Made by a program: the position numbers and the translations under genes
Notes under the pieces: generated by a model
Seen by the model: the letters and a program-made list of their open reading frames with translations, nothing else
What the model was told of the DNA's origin: nothing
Database searches by the model: none
NCBI RefSeq assembly: GCF_004362145.1
Contig: NZ_SNXC01000009.1
Location: forward strand, 248,001-312,000
From: Marinomonas balearica
Lineage (GTDB): Bacteria > Pseudomonadota > Gammaproteobacteria > Pseudomonadales > Marinomonadaceae
Direction: 5' to 3'
Length of the DNA: 64,000 bases
Shown here: positions 1 through 6,761 of the stretch, piece after piece
Layout of the letters: every line of letters starts with the position of its first letter
How positions within the stretch are numbered: the first letter of the stretch is position 1

Positions 1-2
1 TT

Positions 3-1241
3 GAATTTGTTAACCATGACCTATTCCCAGACCTGAAAAACTTGATTGCTCCAATCGATAAAAACCCTCGAGGCCATGTGGTAAAAGCCGCGTTTAGTGA
101 CGCCTTCAACTACATGAAAAACGGCACATTATTACGCCAAGTGATCAACAAGCTCAACGAAATAGACTTTACCGACTCGAAAGAGCGTCACCTATTTGGT
201 GACCTGTACGAACAAATCCTCAAAGACCTACAAAGCGCAGGCAACGCTGGCGAATTTTATACGCCTCGTGCCATTACCAAATTTATTGTTGCCGTCACTG
301 ACCCCAAACTGGGCGAAACCATCATGGATCCGGCGTGTGGCACCGGTGGTTTTTTGGCTTGCGCCTTCGACCATGTTAAAGCCAACTATGTAAAATCGGG
401 CAGCGATCACCAAACCCTGCAACAGCAAATTCTTGGGGTAGAGAAAAAACAACTGCCGCACCTACTTTGTACCACCAACATGATGCTGCACGGCATTGAA
501 GTCCCCGTACAAATCAAACACGGCAATACGCTGAATAAGCCCCTGTCTAGCTGGGACGATCAGGTGGATGTGATCGTCACCAATCCGCCTTTTGGCGGCA
601 CAGAAGAAGACGGCATAGAGAAAAACTTCCCCAGTGACATGCAAACCCGCGAAACCGCTGATTTGTTTTTACAGTTGATTATAGAAGTGCTCAAGCGCGA
701 TGGCCGCGCCGCTGTGGTGTTGCCAGACGGCACCTTATTTGGAGAAGGGGTGAAAACCAAGATCAAAAAAATGCTCACCGAAGAATGCAACCTACACTCC
801 ATAGTGCGCCTGCCCAATGGCGTGTTTAACCCCTACACCGGTATTAAAACCAATATATTGTTCTTCACCAAGGGTCAGCCTACCAAAGACATCTGGTATT
901 ACGAACACCCGTACCCAGCCGGCGTTAAAAACTACAACAAAACCAAACCGATGAAGTTTGCAGAATTTCAAACCGAAATCGACTGGTGGGGTAAGGAAGA
1001 AGACGGCTTTGCCAGCCGCGTCGAAACTGAACAAGCGTGGAAAGTTTCTATTGATGAGATCATCAGCCGTAATTTTAACCTAGACATTAAAAACCCCTAC
1101 CAAGAAGAGCAGGAAGTTCACGACCCTGAAGAGCTGCTTGCCAGCTACCAAGCGCAGCAAGACAGCATCGCCGCGTTACGCAACCAGCTAAAAGACATAC
1201 TCGGCGCAGCATTAACCTCTTCTGCGGGTGGAGAAAACTAA
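3..1241 (+). CDS. hsdM: Type I restriction-modification methyltransferase subunit HsdM (5' end outside window)
   Basis: HsdM is the adenine-N6 methyltransferase subunit of a type I restriction-modification enzyme. It works with the specificity subunit HsdS encoded next to it. The reading frame is open from the first bases of the window with no start codon in a plausible place, so the N-terminus is missing. The SAM-binding motif DPACGTGG begins near nt 327 and the N6-adenine catalytic motif NPPF near nt 582, in the usual HsdM order. The C-terminus ends in a coiled-coil-like tail. The stop overlaps the hsdS start (TAATG), which suggests translational coupling. No hsdR is seen downstream, so the restriction subunit should lie upstream of this window, if it is present. 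Confidence 0.95.
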   Translation, partial: EFVNHDLFPDLKNLIAPIDKNPRGHVVKAAFSDAFNYMKNGTLLRQVINKLNEIDFTDSKERHLFGDLYEQILKDLQSAGNAGEFYTPRAITKFIVAVTDPKLGETIMDPACGTGGFLACAFDHVKANYVKSGSDHQTLQQQILGVEKKQLPHLLCTTNMMLHGIEVPVQIKHGNTLNKPLSSWDDQVDVIVTNPPFGGTEEDGIEKNFPSDMQTRETADLFLQLIIEVLKRDGRAAVVLPDGTLFGEGVKTKIKKMLTEECNLHSIVRLPNGVFNPYTGIKTNILFFTKGQPTKDIWYYEHPYPAGVKNYNKTKPMKFAEFQTEIDWWGKEEDGFASRVETEQAWKVSIDEIISRNFNLDIKNPYQEEQEVHDPEELLASYQAQQDSIAALRNQLKDILGAALTSSAGGEN

Positions 1242-3010
1242 TGTCGGTGGATTCTAAGCAAACAGGCGCGAGCCATACTAGGGTAGAAAACCTGATCACC
1301 GAACATATGGACATCTGGACTAGCGCCATTAAACGCAAATCCAGCTCTGGTCGTGGTAGCAGCAAAAAAATCGACCTCTACGGCATCAAAAAACTGCGTG
1401 AACTCATACTGGAACTGGCGGTACGCGGCAAACTCGTCCCCCAAGACCCGAGCGACGAACCAGCGTCTGTTTTGCTAGAGCGCATCGCCCAAGAGAAAGG
1501 CCAACTTGTCAAAGACGGCAAAATCAAAAAGCCGAAAACACTGCCAGAGATCCGCGACGCCGAAAAGCCGTTTGAACTGCCGCAAGGGTGGGAATGGGAT
1601 CGCCTTGGAGAATTGGGTTATACACAAACGGGAGGAACTCCAAACAAAAATAAGACTGAGTATTTTGGAGCACATATACCTTTTATAAAACCTGGAGATA
1701 TATTAGAAAGGAAAGTTGATTACTCTAATGAGGGGTTGTCTTTAATTGGAGAAGAGTCTTTAGGACGAAGTGCACCAAAGGGCTCTATCTTAATGGTGTG
1801 TATTGGTACAATTGGTAAGTGTGCTTATATCGATCGCAAATGTGCGTTTAATCAGCAAATCAATTCAATAACACCATATTTGGAAATTACTGATTTTTTA
1901 ATTAAAGCGCTTTCTGCTTCTTACTTCCAAAATTTATCATGGAGTCTTTCTGCCAGCACTACAATCGCCATAATAAATAAAGGAAAGTGGGAGTCTATAC
2001 CTGTTGTATTGCCACCACTTCAAGAACAACATCGCATTGTGGCGAAAGTCGATGAATTGATGGCCTTGTGCGATGAACTCGAAGCGCAAACCGAATCCAG
2101 CCTAGATGCCCACCAAACCCTTGTTACGGTATTGCTCGATACCTTGGTCAATAGCCAGAATGCCGACGAGCTGACGGAAAACTGGACGCGCCTTAGCGCC
2201 CACTTCGATACGTTATTCGTCACCGAAGACAGCATCGACCAGCTAAAACAAAGCATCCTGCAACTGGCGGTCATGGGCAAGCTTGTGTCACAAGATCCGA
2301 ATGACGAACCTGCGTCTGTTTTGTTAGAACGTATTGCCGCCGAAAAAGCTCAGCTCATTAAAGACAAAAAAATCAAAAAACAAAAACCATTGCCACCGAT
2401 TAACGACGACGAAAAGCCCTTTGAACTGCCGACGGGGTGGGAGTGGGTAAGGTTTGGAAATGTCGTTATATGTCGTCTTGGTAAGATGCTTGATAAGGCA
2501 AAAAATACAGGAAGCCTCTTGCCATATTTAAGAAATACGAATGTCCAATGGGATCGATTTATTCTTGATGATATTAAGTTAATGAAATTGGAGGAATCGG
2601 AATTGCAAGAGTTTCGTATATTACCTGGCGATTTACTTATATGCGAAGGAGGAGAGCCAGGTCGATGCGCTATCTGGATTGAGGCAGAATTAGAAATGTA
2701 CTTTCAAAAAGCTCTGCATCGGGCAAGGCCTTTAGCTGGAGTTCAAAGTAAATACCTTCAGTTATGTTTAACTGTTGATGCTAAGACCGGAGTGCTCGAT
2801 AATTACTTTACGGGCGCTACTATTAAGCATTTTGTAGGTGCAAAACTTAATAACTATATTCATTCGCTTCCTCCACTCGAAGAACAGTACCGTATCGTTG
2901 CCAAAGTCGATGAACTCATGGCGCTTTGCGACCAGCTCAAGGCCCAGTTAACCTCTATTAAACAAACACAACTCCACCTCGCCGATACACTGGTGGCGCA
3001 GGCGTTATAA
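1241..3010 (+). CDS. hsdS: Type I restriction-modification specificity subunit HsdS
   Basis: HsdS chooses the bipartite DNA target for the HsdM/HsdR complex. The 589-residue protein shows the expected two-half design. A conserved block of about 60 residues (ELAVRGKLVPQDP through LPQGWEW) near residues 58-118 recurs near 343-405 (QLAVMGKLVSQDP through LPTGWEW). Each copy leads into a target recognition domain (about 118-255 and 405-545). Each half closes with a similar helix (IVAKVDELMALCD). The recognition domains are visibly more A+T-rich than the conserved blocks, which is typical of domains exchanged by recombination. It starts inside the hsdM stop codon. The last codons are duplicated downstream near 4158-4207. 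Confidence 0.95.
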   Translation: MSVDSKQTGASHTRVENLITEHMDIWTSAIKRKSSSGRGSSKKIDLYGIKKLRELILELAVRGKLVPQDPSDEPASVLLERIAQEKGQLVKDGKIKKPKTLPEIRDAEKPFELPQGWEWDRLGELGYTQTGGTPNKNKTEYFGAHIPFIKPGDILERKVDYSNEGLSLIGEESLGRSAPKGSILMVCIGTIGKCAYIDRKCAFNQQINSITPYLEITDFLIKALSASYFQNLSWSLSASTTIAIINKGKWESIPVVLPPLQEQHRIVAKVDELMALCDELEAQTESSLDAHQTLVTVLLDTLVNSQNADELTENWTRLSAHFDTLFVTEDSIDQLKQSILQLAVMGKLVSQDPNDEPASVLLERIAAEKAQLIKDKKIKKQKPLPPINDDEKPFELPTGWEWVRFGNVVICRLGKMLDKAKNTGSLLPYLRNTNVQWDRFILDDIKLMKLEESELQEFRILPGDLLICEGGEPGRCAIWIEAELEMYFQKALHRARPLAGVQSKYLQLCLTVDAKTGVLDNYFTGATIKHFVGAKLNNYIHSLPPLEEQYRIVAKVDELMALCDQLKAQLTSIKQTQLHLADTLVAQAL

Positions 3011-3012
3011 CC
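2961..3012 (+). repeat. Direct repeat copy 1: 3' end of hsdS
   Basis: These 52 bases cover the last HsdS codons and the stop. They recur almost unchanged at 4158-4209, with about half a dozen mismatches and no indels. The two copies bracket the A+T-rich membrane-protein gene. The layout fits cargo inserted or recombined at the hsdS end. Confidence 0.85.
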
Positions 3013-3026
3013 AAGGAGGGTTAATT

Positions 3027-4091
3027 TTGCTTTATCAAATTTCATTGATAATTTTTTCTTTTCTTTCTGCACTTCTTGTTTTTTTAAAAATCAATTCAGA
3101 TAAATTAGAACCTATAGTAATTACGTTTACAGTTAGAAAAGTTATTTTTAATTTCTTAATGTTTACCTCCCTTTCTATTATTGCTTTGAGCATGTTTTTA
3201 TATATATTAATGTTCGTTATGTTTTGGATCTTGTTTTTATTGATACGGACGAAGTCAAGAGGGGTAAGAGAAAAAAATAACGATTTTAAAAGAGTTAGCT
3301 TTTTTTATAAAATTTTTAATTACCCTATTGTGCTTCCCATAAAATGGAGCTTTCCTACATTCCTTTACTTAATTTCTTTTTCTTTTTTGTTTTTTCATTA
3401 TAAAGGGATTTATTATGAAAAAATATCAGTTTTTGATTATGTTTCAATGTCATTTTTAATTCTATTGTCTTTTCTAATATTTTTATTGGAATTTGGTTAT
3501 GAAAAAGTTAAATCTGTATATTTAGTTCTTATTCCTATTTTATTGGTCAGTACATTTTTGGCGCCTTATTTCACATCAATTATTTTTTCTACTTTTTCTG
3601 ATGTCTCACCAGAAAAAGTAGAAAATTTACTTTTTTTAATGAATGCACTTTCAATTTTTATCACTTCTGTTTTGGTTTTTTCTTTGGTTTATATGTATTT
3701 TATAATGTCATTCACTTTTTATTTTTTTATTTATCATTTTTTTTTAAAAATTTCTTTTTTGAAAAAAGATAAAATGGAAAGGTATATAAGTAACTTATAT
3801 GGTACCAAAGGTATTTTAATATTATTTTTCTATATTTTGACATTAGGTATTCCTCTAATTAGTGCCTTGAAGTATGTCGAAGTTCCTAGAGATCTATTTG
3901 ATCAGTTAATGTCTGAGATTTTTCTAAAGGAAAATAAAAATAGCTGCGAAGGATTGCTTTCTGACGATAAAATTTATTTTTATGACTCGGATAAAGTTAT
4001 AAAATACAGTCCTGATGATGAAAATGAAATCAAATATCGTGATGTAAAGTGTTCTCCTAAACCGAGCAATAATGAGAACGCTTTGAATTAG
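3027..4091 (+). CDS. Hypothetical multi-spanning membrane protein, A+T-rich, inside the restriction region
   Basis: I do not recognise a family. The 354-residue product has about eight hydrophobic segments (roughly 4-21, 37-73 as two, 105-125, 135-155, 162-187, 200-245 as two, 257-281). A charged, probably soluble tail of about 70 residues follows. The chosen start is TTG, because AGGAGGG sits 6 bases upstream and 10 bases after the hsdS stop. Long runs of T and A make its composition unlike the flanking hsdS and endonuclease genes, which suggests recent horizontal acquisition. It lies between two copies of the hsdS 3' end. A membrane effector or accessory of the defence locus is possible, but this is only inference from position. 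Confidence 0.7.
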   Translation: MLYQISLIIFSFLSALLVFLKINSDKLEPIVITFTVRKVIFNFLMFTSLSIIALSMFLYILMFVMFWILFLLIRTKSRGVREKNNDFKRVSFFYKIFNYPIVLPIKWSFPTFLYLISFSFLFFHYKGIYYEKISVFDYVSMSFLILLSFLIFLLEFGYEKVKSVYLVLIPILLVSTFLAPYFTSIIFSTFSDVSPEKVENLLFLMNALSIFITSVLVFSLVYMYFIMSFTFYFFIYHFFLKISFLKKDKMERYISNLYGTKGILILFFYILTLGIPLISALKYVEVPRDLFDQLMSEIFLKENKNSCEGLLSDDKIYFYDSDKVIKYSPDDENEIKYRDVKCSPKPSNNENALN

Positions 4092-4157
4092 TTATACTTC
4101 TATTGGTTTAATAAACATATCATTTTAATTTGTTCGCACGCTCCGCGTGGAAACAAG

Positions 4158-4207
4158 AACAAACACAATGTCACCTCGCCGATACACTGGTGGCGCCGGC
4201 GTTGTAA
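4158..4207 (+). pseudogene. Remnant of an hsdS 3' end (direct repeat copy 2)
   Basis: Read in the frame matching hsdS, these bases encode EQTQCHLADTLVAPAL and a stop. The genuine HsdS end reads KQTQLHLADTLVAQAL and a stop. Nothing like a complete hsdS precedes it; the frame upstream of about nt 4130 is unrelated. It is best read as the tail of a displaced or second hsdS left behind when the 1.2-kb cargo arrived. Confidence 0.75.
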
Positions 4208-4289
4208 CCGATAAAAATACCTCGTCTCCGTGTTATTGAAAACACGGGGCGACACACTGTAATCGCCAAGGAAAAGTAAGGACAACACA

Positions 4290-5315
4290 ATGAAAGTATG
4301 GGGCATTCACATGAGTGAGGAGGTGGGTTCTTCCCCTCTGGATAACCACTACGTTGCGATTGGCTGGGACAAGCTGGGGGATTTGAAGCACTACGCGGGT
4401 TCCCGCGAACAATTAAAAGACGCCTTGCAGGACACCTATCCCGACATCAAAAAAGGCGCAATCGCGGGCAACGCCGGTGTGTTGTTTCGGTTTGTGAATA
4501 GCATTCAGCGTAACGATATTGTGGTTTACCCTTCTAAGATGGATCGAATGGTGAATATCGGTCGTGTCATCAGTGACTATGGCTACGTGGTAAATGACCA
4601 ATACGGCTACCCTAATCAACGCCGTATCGAATGGCTGGGCAGTTTTCCACGCAGTGACTTTAGTCAATCGGCACTCTATGAAATCGGCGCGTTTATTACG
4701 CTCTTTTCGATAAAACGCCATGCGGCGGAATTCTTAAACAAGGTCAACTTAGCGACCCCGTTAGAAACCATTGCAAACCCTGATGACGTCGATGACGATG
4801 CCAGTGATGTCACCAGTGACGACGACCTCGCCACAGAAAGCATTTCCCAGCAAGCGGTACAAACCACCGAAGATTTCATTATTAAGCAATTGCACAGCAA
4901 ATTAACCGGCTATGAATTCGAATATTTCGTGGCTCATATTCTCGAATGCATGGGCTATAAGGCGCGCGTGTCGTCTAAATCGGGAGACGGCGGGGTCGAT
5001 GTGATCGCCCACAAGGACGAACTCGGTTTTGAACCACCTATCATCAAGGTGCAATGCAAGAAGTCCACTGGACAAAACGGCGAACCTGACGCGAATCAAT
5101 TACTTGGGGCTTTGGGGGAAGGGGAATACGGCCTGTTTGTTAACCTTGGGTCTTATTCACGGCCAGCTCGATTATTAGAGCGTAATAAAGCAAAACTGCG
5201 GCTTATTGATGGTGATGAACTGGTGGATTTGGTGTTGGAGCATTACCCCAAACTATCGCATAAATACCGTGCTTTGCTGCCGTTGAAGCAGATTTACGTG
5301 GCGAATTTGAATTAG
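4290..5315 (+). CDS. Mrr-type restriction endonuclease with EVE/PUA-like N-terminal region (likely type IV, modification-dependent)
   Basis: The protein has two parts joined by a very acidic linker (about residues 165-190). The C-terminal part (about 200-320) is an Mrr-type PD-(D/E)XK nuclease. It starts with LTGYEFEYFVAHILECMGY and carries catalytic D237 in GDGGVDV and the Q255-x-K257 motif in VQCKK. The N-terminal 150 residues (VWGIHM, YVAIGWDKLGDL, NDIVVYPSK) resemble EVE/PUA-like domains that read modified bases in type IV enzymes; this part is recognised from pattern only. Cleavage of methylated or hypermodified foreign DNA is therefore the likely role. It follows the hsd genes after the hsdS remnant, in the same orientation. 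The start follows AAGGAAAAGTAAGGA. Confidence 0.85.
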   Translation: MKVWGIHMSEEVGSSPLDNHYVAIGWDKLGDLKHYAGSREQLKDALQDTYPDIKKGAIAGNAGVLFRFVNSIQRNDIVVYPSKMDRMVNIGRVISDYGYVVNDQYGYPNQRRIEWLGSFPRSDFSQSALYEIGAFITLFSIKRHAAEFLNKVNLATPLETIANPDDVDDDASDVTSDDDLATESISQQAVQTTEDFIIKQLHSKLTGYEFEYFVAHILECMGYKARVSSKSGDGGVDVIAHKDELGFEPPIIKVQCKKSTGQNGEPDANQLLGALGEGEYGLFVNLGSYSRPARLLERNKAKLRLIDGDELVDLVLEHYPKLSHKYRALLPLKQIYVANLN

Positions 5316-5354
5316 GGGAGGATTGTTCATACTACTCGGTTACTGAGCCTAATT

Positions 5355-5394
5355 GGATCAGATGAAAAATTAGACGTTATTCTTCATCTGGTCC
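5355..5394. terminator. Inverted repeat between convergent genes, possible terminator
   Basis: A 12-base arm (GGATCAGATGAA) pairs with TTCATCTGGTCC, one G-T pair, across a 16-base loop. It lies between the stop of the Mrr-type gene and the stop of the minus-strand gene at 5414. There is no strong T-run, so termination is plausible but not certain. Confidence 0.45.
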
Positions 5395-5413
5395 TAAATT
5401 CCTCTAAATGCCT

Positions 5414-5704
5414 TTAATACCAATAACCGTAGGGGAAATTTTTGGGGTCTTCCGGAAGCTTTTTCCATCCTGACACATTGTCTATGTAGCGCCGTTTAAA
5501 ATTCCGCCTCTGTACACCATACGAAGGTAGGCTTCCCATCAAAGATAAAAGATCTTTTGCTTGCTGTGAATCTCTCCCTTGCCTACGGATGGTAGATACT
5601 AATACAGGATATAATTTCCGGTACGTATCTTCTGCAACCGATTTGTCTTTGTGAATGCCATATAAAAACGTGGCTGTCGAAAACAACCTGTTAATATTTT
5701 CCAT
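5414..5704 (-). CDS. Hypothetical 96-residue protein
   Basis: No family is recognised. The protein is basic and probably soluble, with no signal peptide or membrane segment. The C-terminus is aromatic-rich (FPYGYWY). The start is supported by AGGA about 7 bases upstream. It lies 25 bases downstream of the 272-residue membrane protein gene on the same strand, so the two probably share an mRNA. It sits beside the restriction region but shows no defence motif. Confidence 0.6.
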   Translation of the reverse strand: MENINRLFSTATFLYGIHKDKSVAEDTYRKLYPVLVSTIRRQGRDSQQAKDLLSLMGSLPSYGVQRRNFKRRYIDNVSGWKKLPEDPKNFPYGYWY

Positions 5705-5729
5705 ATATAATCCTTTATAATTTAGTTCC

Positions 5730-6548
5730 TTAGCCTCGGAATAGAGATATCCGAAACGAGAGCATAAGTGCTGGAATGAGATAGATGAAACATAAAAACA
5801 GCGTCTCCCTGATCAGATACCCTCCTGCACTAAATTCAAATACCAACCCGACACCTTTTGACAGCAATAAACTGATCAGAATTAAATCTGTTAGTCGATT
5901 GCTAATTGATATGAATCTCTTACAAAAATACCGATACAAGAGACAAGCTAAATAGACGAGAAAGAGCACCCCATTTGTAAGGATTACGCCATGTGGAATC
6001 TCCATTAACAGTAACTTGGAGACAAACATGAGGCAGAAGATGCTAGTAAGTTGTAGAAAAAGAAAGGTCGTCATTCCCCACAATTCGATAAAGTGCGCTA
6101 GCCTAAACTCTTCAATTGTCGAATCGTGAGTAGACGATAAACGCCACAATGCATATACACTTGGAAAGCTGAACAATACACACAGAATCGTGTATGTTTC
6201 TCCATCCAATTGACTCGCATGTCGTTGAATTATACTTGTCCAAACAATACATAGGTTGCTAAACAGCAAGACTATCCCTAATGCTCGAAAAAGAGCCTTA
6301 GACTGAATGAATTTCGGAAGAGGTCTATTAAATGCGTAAAGATATAAACCATATAAGGCTCCCGGAAGTAGAATGCTGCTTATATAATTGAAAAGGGAAT
6401 AATCAAAAAAAGTATTGCCAATAATAATGCGACTTGGCGTAACGTCATTAGGCGTGACAAGTACTGTCCAAACCGCATTACAAACGATCGCAATCTGAAT
6501 GAAAAGCAACACTTTCCACCCAAATTTGGGAGATATAACAGAGATCAT
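5730..6548 (-). CDS. Hypothetical polytopic membrane protein
   Basis: The 272-residue product has about eight hydrophobic segments spread over its whole length and no recognisable soluble domain or motif. The start follows AAGGATGGAAC, a good ribosome binding site. It is the first gene of an apparent two-gene unit with the 96-residue protein downstream. I see no signature that would assign a transport or enzymatic role. Confidence 0.65.
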   Translation of the reverse strand: MISVISPKFGWKVLLFIQIAIVCNAVWTVLVTPNDVTPSRIIIGNTFFDYSLFNYISSILLPGALYGLYLYAFNRPLPKFIQSKALFRALGIVLLFSNLCIVWTSIIQRHASQLDGETYTILCVLFSFPSVYALWRLSSTHDSTIEEFRLAHFIELWGMTTFLFLQLTSIFCLMFVSKLLLMEIPHGVILTNGVLFLVYLACLLYRYFCKRFISISNRLTDLILISLLLSKGVGLVFEFSAGGYLIRETLFLCFIYLIPALMLSFRISLFRG

Positions 6549-6761
6549 GTTCCATCCTTAGTAATCATGCTCGCATCCGTGCGCACAAGCGTAATGGGAT
6601 GCTAACAAAGCTATTTAATGGAATAAAGTCATAAATTTAGATAATAAGTGCGGCACAGCAAGGAAGGAGTAGAAGATGCACTCCTGAAGTTGCTATGCTT
6701 GTTTTCATCCTGCCTCTAAACTCCCAAACCATAGAGGCTCCTATTTAGTTATTCTCTATTG

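Noticed and set aside
6637..6708. Minus-strand 23-codon hydrophobic frame (MKTSIATSG...) between the PepSY gene and the membrane-protein gene
   Set aside because: The ribosome site is imperfect and nothing else supports it; the length is within chance.
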